Below are positions 10,431 through 19,495 of a DNA stretch of 64,000 bases, one piece after another. The notes below the pieces were generated by a model. It had not been told where the DNA came from. It searched no databases and saw nothing but the letters and a program-made list of their open reading frames with translations. The first letter of the stretch is position 1, and each line of letters opens with the position of its first letter. Location of the stretch: positions 34,070,001 through 34,134,000 of the forward strand of contig OY754466.1 in assembly GCA_963575645.1 (NCBI GenBank). Reading direction: 5' to 3'. The position numbers were made by a program, and so were the translations under genes. This stretch comes from Xanthostigma xanthostigma. Its lineage: Eukaryota > Arthropoda > Insecta > Raphidioptera > Raphidiidae.

Positions 10431-10526
10431 TCTAGGTTTTGCCTAGGTTAAATTAGTTCTACATATATGCGATAGGATAAACTCGATAGGACAAACCAGT
10501 TTAACCTAGGCTGAACTAGTTTGTCG
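10431..10526 (-). repeat. array of CCTAGGC/TTTGTCCTATCG motifs, inverted partner of 12328-12462
   Basis: The minus strand reads AACTAGTTCAGCCTAGG, TTAAACTGGTTTGTCCTATCG, then TTTATCCTATCGCATA and AACCTAGGC. The same motifs in the same order lie on the plus strand at 12328-12462. The units are short, partly palindromic and degenerate. Confidence 0.65.
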
Positions 10527-10812
10527 TGGTATGATATGTACACTCCATGATATAATTTGAAGTAATTTCAAGGTAAAATAAACTATATACTGAAAAATAA
10601 TCATGATTTTTTAAACAATAATAATAAAGTTTATTGTCATTCGTACAATAATTAATGTTCATATTGACAGTCAAAGAATTCTTTTATGCTGTAGCAACAA
10701 TTTTCTAATAATAATTTCTTTACAAGTAAATAAAATTTTCGACCAATTTTTCTCAAACCAAACGATATATTGACAAAAAATGATAAAATTACAAATCAAT
10801 ATAACACAAGAT

Positions 10813-10844
10813 GACGTTTCGATCCGGATTTGGATCTTCTTCAG
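10813..10844 (-). ncRNA. hammerhead-ribozyme-like core, left arm
   Basis: The minus strand has CTGAAGA, one extra A, stem GATCC/GGATC closed over AAATCC, then GAAACGTC. This fits the hammerhead order C-U-G-A-N-G-A, stem II, GAAA, short stem III, GUC. The extra base before stem II and a weak stem I are departures from a standard core. Confidence 0.3.
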
Positions 10845-10962
10845 AAATATCTAAAAAATATAAAAATTAATTAGTATTAAATAATAGATTTCATGCAGGA
10901 TTGAAACTTTGAATGAAATCTATTATTTAATACTAATTAATTTTTATATTTTTTAGATATTT

Positions 10963-10994
10963 CTGAAGAAGATCCAAATCCGGATCGAAACGTC
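10963..10994 (+). ncRNA. hammerhead-ribozyme-like core, right arm
   Basis: Inverse copy of the motif at 10813-10844 in the other arm, with identical core CTGAAGA, stem GATCC/GGATC and GAAACGTC. A transcript through both arms would more readily form one long hairpin than two separate ribozymes. Confidence 0.3.
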
Positions 10995-11141
10995 ATCTTG
11001 TGTTATATTGATTTGTAATTTTATCATTTTTTGTCAATATATCGTTTGGTTTGAGAAAAATTGGTCGAAAATTTTATTTACTTGTAAAGAAATTATTATT
11101 AGAAAATTGTTGCTACAGCATAAAAGAATTATACTCCCCGC

Positions 11142-11161
11142 ACGGCGCGCGCGCGCGCCGT
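11142..11161. repeat. 20-bp perfect CG-rich palindrome
   Basis: Reads ACGG, then seven alternating CG-type steps, then CCGT, in otherwise AT-rich DNA, twelve bases after the end of the 454-bp palindrome. Alternating CG of this length can adopt Z-DNA. It could also be a short tandem expansion. Confidence 0.8.
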
Positions 11162-11403
11162 AGGGAATATATTGTTTATTTATATCAGCTGTTTTTAGCA
11201 CCATAATTAATTTTACACACGGGGAAAAAATATATATTAAAGTGTTGGTTGTGCTCTTCATTTCCCTTTTTTCATTTTTAGTGTATTTGCCATAAGGCAC
11301 TTACACTATTGGCGTCGGTCGGATGGCGGGACCTAGGGGTCGGACCAAAATTTCTCGACGTTTCATAACCTCCTAAGACGTTTGGCACTATTTTTGGAAA
11401 TGT

Positions 11404-11447
11404 TTATATATATATGTATGTATGTATATATATATATATATATATAC
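11404..11447. repeat. TA/TATG microsatellite
   Basis: Alternating TA with two or three TATG units, directly 5' of a LINE-type tail beginning CGTGCGGGCTATAACTTTCG. Confidence 0.85.
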
Positions 11448-11760
11448 GTGCGGGCTATAACTTTCGAAGGAGTTAATCGATTTTAACGAAATTTGGACCA
11501 CATGTTGGAATCCACCACCGCACGAAGCCTATTTAAAATGGGCCCAATCGGACCACTTTAAGGGTGGTTTTTAGGGGTTGAAAAATTTTTTTGGGCCCAA
11601 AAATACCGAAAAATATTTCAGAATCGTTTCAAAATTGAAATTTAACCTACTATTAAAGATGAAAATGTGCTGTCAAAATTTCATTAAAATCGGCCCGACA
11701 GGACCGGACTTACAAATTTTATGAAAACATCAGTTTGTAGATATGGATTTACATAGTGAA
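11448..11760. repeat. retroposon tail with GGGCCCAAAAATACCGAAAAA block
   Basis: Blocks TATAACTTTCGAAGGAGTTA, AATTTGGACCACATGTTGG and TTGGGCCCAAAAATACCG also occur, in part or inverted, at 32955-33105, 35475-35710 and 55385-55545. Such CGAT-TTTAACGAAATTT sequences are typical 3' regions of insect LINE and SINE families. No coding part is attached. Confidence 0.6.
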
Positions 11761-12327
11761 GGGTGGATTTAATTTGATAAATTGATAGTAATATTTATAT
11801 TAAGAAAAAAATATTATTTTAAGGGATGTATTAAGGGGTTAAATTTTTTATGTTGACCAAAAACAAAAGAGTAAAGTTCACGTAATAAAGCCACACTGCC
11901 TGTGTTAGCAAATACACTATATTGTCGGCAGGGTTTCGCACTGCGACCCGAGTTTTATTTCTTTATACGACCGAAAATAAGCGAGAAAAAAATTATTAAA
12001 AAGTATGAATTTCCGATTTTTTAAATAAAAAATTGGCTATAACTCTGCAGGGAAGCATTTTATCGAAAAAACACAAAGAACAAAAAGTGTTTATTTTTGG
12101 CCAATTTACCTATAAAAAATTGATTACTGACCCAAAATATCAGCGTTTGTTAATAAACAAACACATTGTTAATAACAATTTTCGGCCCACACTAACAAAA
12201 TTTTTTTTTTCAGAAAATGTTTAAAAAAGTATAAGGAACAACTTACAAAAGGTTTCAACCGGTTATCTTTTATTAAAAAAAATTGTCACCCAATTAACGC
12301 AAAAATAGCAAAAGCCGCTCGCCTAAA
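11761..12327. other. no recognisable feature
   Basis: AT-rich interior of the region bounded by the CCTAGGC arrays. A 63-codon frame at 12033-12224 shows no known motif. Confidence 0.4.
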
Positions 12328-12462
12328 ACTAGTTCAGCCTAGGCTAAACTGGTTTGTCCTATCGAGCTTAGGCCAGACCAGTTTGGCCTAGGCTATACTG
12401 GTTTATCCTATCGCATAATAGGTAAAACTAGTTTGGCCTAGCAAAACTAGTAGTTTGTCCTG
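12328..12462 (+). repeat. array of CCTAGGC/TTTGTCCTATCG motifs
   Basis: Reads AACTAGTTCAGCCTAGGC, TAAACTGGTTTGTCCTATCG, a second degenerate round (GGCCTAGGCTATACTGG, TTTATCCTATCGCATA) and ACTAGTTTGGCCTAGC. Inverse partner of 10431-10526. Together they could be subterminal arrays of one element of about 2 kb. Confidence 0.65.
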
Positions 12463-13148
12463 AAATCGGGTTTGGTCGGTTATCTTTTCAGGAAAAATGG
12501 TTCGAGGCAAAGTTGATTGGTTCGAATGGGGACATCAGATTCCATGGTCACTTTTGACCTTGGGTCGACTGTTTAAGGTCATTCAGAGTCAACTTTTTTT
12601 TTAATAGGAACTCTCATTTTTTACATCAGCGCTCGATTGGTCGTGAAAAAACACAAAGGAAGCCAAAGTCAGAAATAATGCAATATAGTATAAAATAAAA
12701 TAATTTATAACCATATTACAAAAACTACTTTAAAACTAACGTCATATGGGCAAGCATTTATTAAAAAGTTTTTTAAACGATTTTTTCACCGTCACTGCGA
12801 CTCAAGTTTTTTTAAGATTCAATGCAATCAAAATGGCTCGTTAGTAGTAAATGTATTGAGACGTAACATAATATGTTATTAATTATTTTCATTTGTTTCA
12901 GGTGAGTGGACCATATGAAGCTGTTATGTAATCTGGGATGTAATACTGGTATGATCTTTTTATAACATTCGTTTTAAATCCGTTATTTCGTTTTTTGGTA
13001 GTGACTTTAATTTTGGAAAGTTAATAATTGAACAAAAAAAAACCGTTTTTTTATATTTGTTTTATTTTGTTATATAGAATTTAAATAAACAATTGATTAG
13101 AAAATTATAACTTATTTTCTGTGGTTGTTTCCTTTATTATATCTTTAG
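12463..13148. other. no recognisable feature
   Basis: AT-rich sequence without a gene, element end or tandem repeat that I could identify. Confidence 0.45.
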
Positions 13149-13535
13149 GTTTCCGTACCCCAAAAAAAAAGAACGGAACCCTTATAGAATCACTTTGTTG
13201 CCTGTCTGTCTGTCAAGACTCTTTTTCTCCGGAAGGGCTGGAAGTATCAAGTTGACACTAAGGTCTACAACCCCATAATCTTGTTCTTCCAACTCTATGC
13301 CATAAAAAATACGTATTTTTTGTGCTGACTCACTCAATAAATTCTATGAGGTACCTACTTCCTGTTAACTTAGATTTTTGAAAGTTGGTACGAAGGAAGA
13401 TCTTTAATTCCTAAATCTTTAATCTTTAAATCTTTAATTCTTTAAATCTTTAATTTCTAAATCTGTGTAGAATTATTATGTGACAAACTCAAATTTTATT
13501 AAATTGTTATAACGTCACGGAACCCTCAAGACGCG
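13149..13535. repeat. lepidopteran TTCCGTACC...CGGAACCC repeat
   Basis: Starts GGTTTCCGTACCCC, continues AACGGAACCCTTATAGAATC, TTTGTTGCCTGTCTGTCTGT and AGTATCAAGTTGA, and ends TCACGGAACCCTC. This order of blocks is familiar from moth and butterfly introns and intergenic DNA and is one of the stronger clues to the host order. Non-coding. Confidence 0.75.
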
Positions 13536-13782
13536 AGTTCTATTATTGTTCGTCTTTTTTAATATTTGAATCAATAGTTGATACTTCATAATGCAAATAA
13601 AACAACCTGTAAACATAAATTTTATTTTATGAAAATAGGTGAAACTGTCAAATTACAAACAATTAAGATCAAAGTCTTATAGCTGGCGTAGGCAACCTAA
13701 GATTCGCGCGTCACTAAGTGACCCATTTGATAATTTCAAGTGATCCACTTTTTGAGTACCGCAAATACAGTATAAATTATTA

Positions 13783-14463
13783 TACCGGGTGTCCCAGAAG
13801 TCACGCACTTCCTCGTAGGGATCGAAAGAAAAAATTTACTGAGACGAAAAGTCCTTAGCCATTTTTTAATCAGACGCATAGATAATTAATTAATTTTAAT
13901 TAATGAAAGTGACCAATCAGGAGCGATTTGATTTGTTTTCCGATTTTATTTGTTTTTCTCCCGACAGTCACTGGATGTTTTTTTTTTAATAAAGATTATC
14001 GGAGTAATTTTTAATTAAAAAAAATGTTATTTTTAAGGTTAAAAAGTAAAATCGGAAAATAAATCAAATCGCTCCTGATTAGTCACTTTCATTAATTAAT
14101 GTGGCGACTCCCCTTAACAGTACATAGCGCACCTTAAGTGCACGTGTAGTTTACACACACAATTCATTAAATGCTGACACACATCCTAATACTTCACATA
14201 GTGTCAGCAGTAATAGATTAATACATAATTCAATGTAAATGAAAATGTATATATTAAATTACCAAATAAATAAAATATCATTGTCTATACGATGATCACC
14301 CACTACACATAACTGCTGTCCGTTCAACATTCAACCACGTGTCGCCACATTAATAATTAATTAGCTATGCGTCTGATTAAAAAATGGCTAAGGACTTTTC
14401 GTCTCAGAATAATTTTCTCTTTCGATCCCTACGAGGAAGTGCGTGACTCTGGGACACCCGGTA
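13783..14463. mobile_element. foldback MITE, CCGGGTGTCCCA ends, TA target
   Basis: The left end TATACCGGGTGTCCCAGAAG is mirrored by the right end GACTCTGGGACACCCGGTATA. The arms (about 200 bp each) stay complementary inward through CACGCACTTCCTCGTAGGG and TTAGCCATTTTTTAATCAG. TA at both borders and the ACCGGGTGTCCCA end suit a Tc1/mariner-type MITE. The right arm is split by a solo LTR at 14100-14349. A half copy is at 421-606. Confidence 0.8.
14100..14349. mobile_element. 250-bp solo LTR, TTAA duplication
   Basis: Starts TGTGGCGACTCC and ends GTGTCGCCACA, so it has the TG...CA ends and short inverted repeats of an LTR. TTAA is duplicated on both sides (14096-14099 and 14350-14353). Removing the element and one TTAA restores the TTAATTAATAATTAATTA block seen intact at 421-606. 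An AATAAATAAA polyadenylation-type signal lies inside. These ends and a 4-bp duplication suit a Ty3/Gypsy-type retrotransposon. TTAA alone would also fit piggyBac, but TG...CA ends favour an LTR. Confidence 0.75.
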
Positions 14464-14663
14464 TAATATACCTATAAAAATAAATTTAAAAACAAACATG
14501 AAATAAACACTTCGAGAAAATATTAATAGTAATATTAGTAATAATATGATAATAATAACGAAAAGTGTTAAAAAAGTGTAATACCATTTTATTTTTTTTT
14601 GTTTTAACTTTTTTGAATACCAGTGGACTGTTTTAAAATGTAAATACCGAGTCATCTTTTTAT

Positions 14664-14885
14664 AACAATGGCTAATAGTAATCATTACGATTAAATTCCA
14701 GTATGCAGCATATTTTTTCACTGAATTAGTGAAAGCATAATATTAGACGATTATCATCATAATATTTTAGAAGGCTTTTCTAAAATATTATGACGATAAT
14801 CGTTTAATATTATGCTTTCATAAATTCAGTGAAAAAATATGCTGTATACTGGAATTTAATCGTAATAATTATTATTAGCCATTGT
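14664..14885. mobile_element. 222-bp near-perfect palindrome
   Basis: Arms 14664-14770 and 14777-14885 (ACAATGGCTAATA against the inverse near 14880; GAAAGCATAATATTA against TAATATTATGCTTTC) meet at a tiny loop around AAGGC. Small differences such as TGAATTAGTGAAAG against CATAAATTCA show some divergence. No TSD or family assignment. Confidence 0.7.
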
Positions 14886-15177
14886 AATAATAATAATACA
14901 GTAAATAAAATCTTTCTCATTGTTTATATTATCTCTTTAATAGTTATATATTGAGTGTTTTTGACCCGCAGCCAATAAATGTTGCCGATGTCTAAACTTT
15001 GATAAAAAAACAAAATGCATTTTGATAATAATAATTTTTAATCTAGGATTTACCCCAGGCCTTGATGAATAACACCACCAATACCTATTTTTTGAACATG
15101 ATATAAAATTGCGGTAAATTATCGACGATATCTGTGTGTATAGGCTAAACATTTAACTTTTCCAAATTAGTCAGTTT

Positions 15178-15824
15178 CCCGAGCCACATCGGGCTATGTC
15201 CGAAATCAGACAAGGTTCAAAAAATAGATTTTTTATAAACATGAAACGCTGAAATTTGATTGTATCTTTATCATGATAAGTTATTATTAACGCTTTATGG
15301 AATTTTTATCACTGATATCAACTATTGAAGAATATATTTTTTAGCTTTCTATTACCTACAATTATTGATGATTGAAAACACGTATAATAATTTATTTCTT
15401 ATTTATATTATATGAGCAATAAACAATACATTAAATTTCAGAACTCACATTTATTCCAGCAATAAAAATCAAAATCAAAACTACGGATAATTTATTTTCA
15501 CACATTTTATTTATTTATAAATGAAAGTTGCTCTCTTAAGCTGATCTACTCATTATCTTCTTATTACTCAAATACAAAAACCTTCCATTTATTAAAAAAT
15601 TCGGCTTTATGAGACGTTGGTAAGTTCTAGCGCTGCCATTCTTTTTAGAATTCTCGTAATAGTCGGTCGATTTTCAGTGAGTTTCTTTCAAGTGCTTACA
15701 AAATATTTTGTTCAAATTTGAGTTATTCAAGACACTATTTGAAAGCTGAAAAATATATTCTTCAATTTTGATATCAGTTTTTTGAACCTTGTCCGATTTC
15801 GGACATTGCCCGATGTGGCTCGGG
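15178..15824. mobile_element. foldback with CCCGAGCCACATCGGG ends
   Basis: Left end CCCGAGCCACATCGGGC, then ATGTCCGAAATCAGACAAGG; right end CCTTGTCCGATTTCGGACAT, then GCCCGATGTGGCTCGGG. A second complementary block (CTGATATCAACTATTGAAG against the inverse at 15738-15775) lies further in. The terminal unit is itself a partial palindrome. The central 380 bp are not obviously inverted. Family unknown. Confidence 0.7.
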
Positions 15825-16658
15825 CATTGTCGATATTGCTCGTATTCCGGACGTTGACCGTAACATTTATATTTATTATTCCATTTTAAAAAGCTTCAAT
15901 TAACTTAATTTTTTGAAAGTATTTTTGAATTAAAATTTCTAATAATGACGTAGACTTATTAGTTGAAAGCCAGAGCTTTTTCTTTTAGTATATTCAAAAA
16001 TTGTAGTAATTGATGGGACCGGAACGTTGAAATATAATTACGTCCTTAATTATTAAGTATCTACTTATTTTCCTTTTGAAAAATATGAAAGGCAAGCGAA
16101 TTATCTCCGTTACTTTTCCCACTTTTTTTTATTAAATTTATTGATGATTACAATTTCATCTCCGGGTTTCGGAATTGTGATTATCACATCCCGGAATTAG
16201 GTCAGCTAGTATATAGAAGAGACATCTGTTGCACGCTTAAAAATGCTAATTATATTCAGATTAATTTGTAACAAACATTTTTTTTTCAATCAATGACGTA
16301 GATTTATTGTTCTTTAATATTTTGTATGAAATTGAAAGCGTTTTATCCGCATTTCCGATAATTTATTTTTGGTTACAATGAAGAGAAACTACACAGTTGT
16401 CATATTATTTTGGTTTAATTTTGCCGATCCTGTTAAATTAAATGATGTTATTAATTTTTAGACAGACCGATTTGAATGAAACTTCAAAAAAGAAATAATA
16501 ATACGTCTGAAAAGCATATAATAATTTTGCCTACTTACATTTTGTTTGAATTCGGCGCAAAATTTATGACTATAGCGAAATAATTGCGCCGATTTTTAAT
16601 CTTTTTTTGAATCATTCCGAATTTCATTGAAAACAATAGCACAGTTAAAATTAAAATA
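15825..16658. other. no recognisable feature
   Basis: AT-rich, without gene or repeat structure that I could see. Confidence 0.45.
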
Positions 16659-16800
16659 AATAAATAAAATTATCGACCAATTTTTCAGACAATATATTGA
16701 CAAACAATATAAAATTAATACATTAACGTATTAATATATTGTCTGAAAAATTGGTCGATAATTTTATTTATTGAAGAGTTCTAATCAGACGTTAATCAAA
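16659..16800. mobile_element. short palindrome of the TCGACCAATTTTT family
   Basis: Arms 16659-16700 and 16731-16772 (ATTATCGACCAATTTTTCAG against its inverse) surround about 30 bases. Downstream GAAGAGTTCTAATCAGACG is shared with 17655 (inverted), 46810 and 47170 (inverted), marking the outer boundary of the same family as the palindrome at 10677. Confidence 0.65.
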
Positions 16801-16871
16801 GATTTTAAAATTAAAATAAACCTAACATAAATAGCAATTCACACTTCCCGACAAATCCAATGTAAAATTAA

Positions 16872-16995
16872 GGATCCTTTCACATTAAGCGACATGCCGG
16901 TATTGTGTCGATTTTCAATTTTACATGAGATTTGCGTCCACCGGCATCGTTGTCGTTGCCGTGCCGGTGTCATGTCGGCAAGTGTGAAAACGCCC
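16872..16995. mobile_element. possible Harbinger-like MITE
   Basis: GGATCCTTTCACATTAAGCG...ACATGCCGG at the left and CCGGTGTCATGTCGGC...GTGTGAAAACGCCC at the right are imperfect inverse repeats sharing TTTCACA and CGACATG. TAA precedes the left end, but AAG rather than TAA follows the right end, so the target duplication is not convincing. No coding content. Confidence 0.4.
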
Positions 16996-17947
16996 AAGAT
17001 TTTTTTATTTTGTTCTCAACCTTTAAAGTTGCAAAAATGAAGCTGTGAGGCACGCTGGGTAAATTGCCTTGTTAAATTATTTTATTAAGGCGTGTACGGC
17101 AAATTAAGAATGCAAATAACCCACATTGGACCAGAATTTGAATGACTTTCATATATATATTATGATAGTATATAACGCAATAATTATTCTTACAAATAAT
17201 ACAGGCAAAAACTGCTATTAGTGAATTTAATTAACTGTTAAAATGATTATTCCTAGTACAACAATAGCGTGTGCTACTGATATTGCAGTGACTGTTAAAC
17301 TTTTGTCTGTTCATTTGCCATTTCAAATGTGTCAAATATAGAAAAGGCAATATTTTATTATAATTTTTCTTGATGGATTTTTAATACTTAATATTATAAT
17401 AGGGACATTTTAGTTGCTACTTCCTACAACTTTTTTATAATATTATTTACAAAATCTTAACTACAAGGCCTTACAGTCCGCTCGAATTTTAATCAGTGAA
17501 ATAGTCTCTAAAAATTGGATATATGCATTCTTCCATTTTAAAATTTTACCGATTTCTGGTAAAGCTTTGATAACAATATAAAATGCCGTTGTTCTTTCAG
17601 TTATATCATTTTTTCAAGCAAACTGTATTTCAAAATCTTTAAATAACGTCTGAATAGAACTCTTCAAATAAATAAATTGATCGACAATTTTATTTATTTA
17701 AAACTGTATTTCAGACTACCGTTTCCCAATGAATGGTCATTGCATAGATGCAGTAATAATAATCGCTGGGGGTTGACTATTGCTAGTTTCTAACGATTAG
17801 TTGCTTTTTAAAATTTTGAAAATAATAGCTAAGTCAATTCTAATATGGTAAAAAACATTATTTTAAACTTAAAGGGGCCTTAGAGTCTTCAAGTACACAG
17901 CCCACTACTGATGTTCTTTTAAAAGCAATATCTTGAGAAAAATTAAT
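16996..17947. other. no gene; scrap of the TCGACCAATTTTT family at 17640-17705
   Basis: 17640-17705 has AACGTCTGAATAGAACTCTTC followed by AATTGATCGACAATTTTATT, a single degraded arm. The rest is featureless. Confidence 0.4.
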
Positions 17948-18032
17948 AACAAGTCAAACAATAAAACACAAAAAATATCGAAGATGGAAATACCTATTTC
18001 TTCGATATTTGTGTTTTATTATTTGACTTGTT
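17948..18032. repeat. 85-bp hairpin
   Basis: AACAAGTCAAACAATAAAAC...AATATCGAAGA is followed by TCTTCGATATT...TTATTTGACTTGTT with a loop of about 14 bases. Both arms lie within an open frame that is an artefact. Probably a minimal foldback or recombination product. Confidence 0.75.
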
Positions 18033-18318
18033 CACACTTCACAATATACTGCATTTACGAAACGTTTATTTGTTTCCATTCAGTGTATACATTTTCATTT
18101 TTTATCGTCAATCATACTAAACTTGAAACTTGATACTAGATAAAAGTGTCACTCACTAAAATCTGTCTGTATAAAAATAACATTCAGTGAACTCATGTTA
18201 CCTTTACTTAACTGGTGTAAAAATGAAGTTTGGCTTTTAAGTAAATAATAACCCAGAATAATTATTAGGTTTATGAGCCAGTAAACTTATTCTGTAAACA
18301 ATTTTATAAAAGCGGATT

Positions 18319-19495
18319 TTACGACAATATTGAACTGTGATAACAAATTACTACTGTCAATGGATCCATGAAATAATTTGTACACCAAAACCAACTGGCA
18401 AATTGTCTTCTACATTGAAGTGTCTTGACATTATGACTGTTAGGCAAATCAAGATAAGGTACAAAACTGGGATAATAATGTTCGAACTTACAGTGAACAT
18501 ATCTGAGAAATTTGCTTTGTATCATTTCTATTTTTTTACGTACATATCAAATAACGGATTCCATATGACAGCAGCATATTCAAGTTTAGACCGAACAAAG
18601 GAGTTGAATAACGTAAAAATAACATAAACATTATTTAAATCTCTGGAGAATCAAATAATGAGTCCTAGTAATTTATATGCGCTTCATTTGCCATTGTTTC
18701 AAGGTGCATTTTAAAAGAGAGGTTGCTCTGAAGTATAACACCCAAGTCTTTAATTGTGACGAATCTCTCAAGTCGAATATCAAGAATAGTATAGTTGAAA
18801 TTAATGACTGACTGTTTCCTGGTATAGGATAGGTATTTGCACTTTGAGATATTTAGATTTAATTTATTCAGCTGACACCATTCATTGATTTTGTCCAGAT
18901 CTGATTGTAATTATGAGCACAGTCACTATCATCATTGAGTGTCCTAAATATATGTCGGTATATTTTAATACGGTTGGTAAATTATTAATAAATATTAAGA
19001 AGAGTAGCGGTCCCAAAGTAGACCCTTGAGGCACTCTAGATTTCGCTACGAAGGGAGAAGATACACATTTTTTGAATTTAACATACTGTTGACGTTCAAA
19101 CAAATATGATGAAAATGATTTAAGAGTGGAGTTAGATAATCCAAAATTAGATCATTTTGACAATAAAATAGAATGACAAACTGTATCAAACGCCTTTGAA
19201 AAACCAGTGTATATAACATCAATTTGTTTATTGGAGTCCATATTGTCGGACACATACTGTACAAAGTTTGCAAGATTAGACACCGTAGATCTTCTAGTAA
19301 TAAAGCCATGCTGGTTTTCTGATAAATATGGGGATATGAAAAGATAAAGACGATTGTGAAGTATTTGTTCTAGAACCTTAGCTAGAGCAGAAATAATAGA
19401 AATCGGTCTATAACATTTTATTTGTTTCTTATCACCAGACTTATAAATAGGTACTACCCGGACTGTTTTCCAAACTTGCGGAAATGTGAAAATGT
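18319..19495 (-). pseudogene. Jockey-type LINE reverse transcriptase, decayed
   Basis: In order on the minus strand: FPQVWKTVRVVPIYKSG, CYRPISIISALAKVLE, LSENQHGFITRRSTVSNL, a palm motif reading GFSKAFDTVCHS (normally DFSKAFD), one in-frame stop, VPQGSTLGPLLFLIFIN, then a frameshift where YADD is expected (only N-D-D-S-D remains), LDKINEWCQLNKLNLNIS, and near 18500 MIQSKFLRYVHCKFEHYYP. This is the RT and post-RT region of a Jockey-clade non-LTR retrotransposon. The catalytic motif is damaged, and at least one stop and several frameshifts make it inactive. Endonuclease and ORF1 are absent; the 5' truncation near 19495 is typical of LINE insertion. Confidence 0.9.

Larger units (their letters stand above)
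10677..11130. mobile_element. 454-bp near-perfect palindrome with hammerhead-like motifs
   Basis: Arms 10677-10894 and 10912-11130 are almost exact inverse complements (AATTCTTTTATGCTGTAGC against GCTACAGCATAAAAGAATT) around a loop of about 17 bases. Each arm carries TCGACCAATTTTT-type sequence, a TTGACAAAAAAT block and a CTGAAGA...GAAACGTC motif. Related pieces at 16659, 46297 and 47165 share the first block. The organisation (paired repeats in inverted orientation, ribozyme-like motif) recalls Penelope-like element termini; that is inference, as no reverse transcriptase is present. Confidence 0.7.

Noticed and set aside
14100..14349. piggyBac-type MITE (because of the TTAA duplication)
   Set aside because: TG...CA ends, short TGTGGCGAC inverted repeats and an internal AATAAA signal fit a solo LTR better; not fully excluded.
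18337..18627. 96-codon plus-strand frame
   Set aside because: Antisense shadow of the Jockey-type LINE pseudogene.
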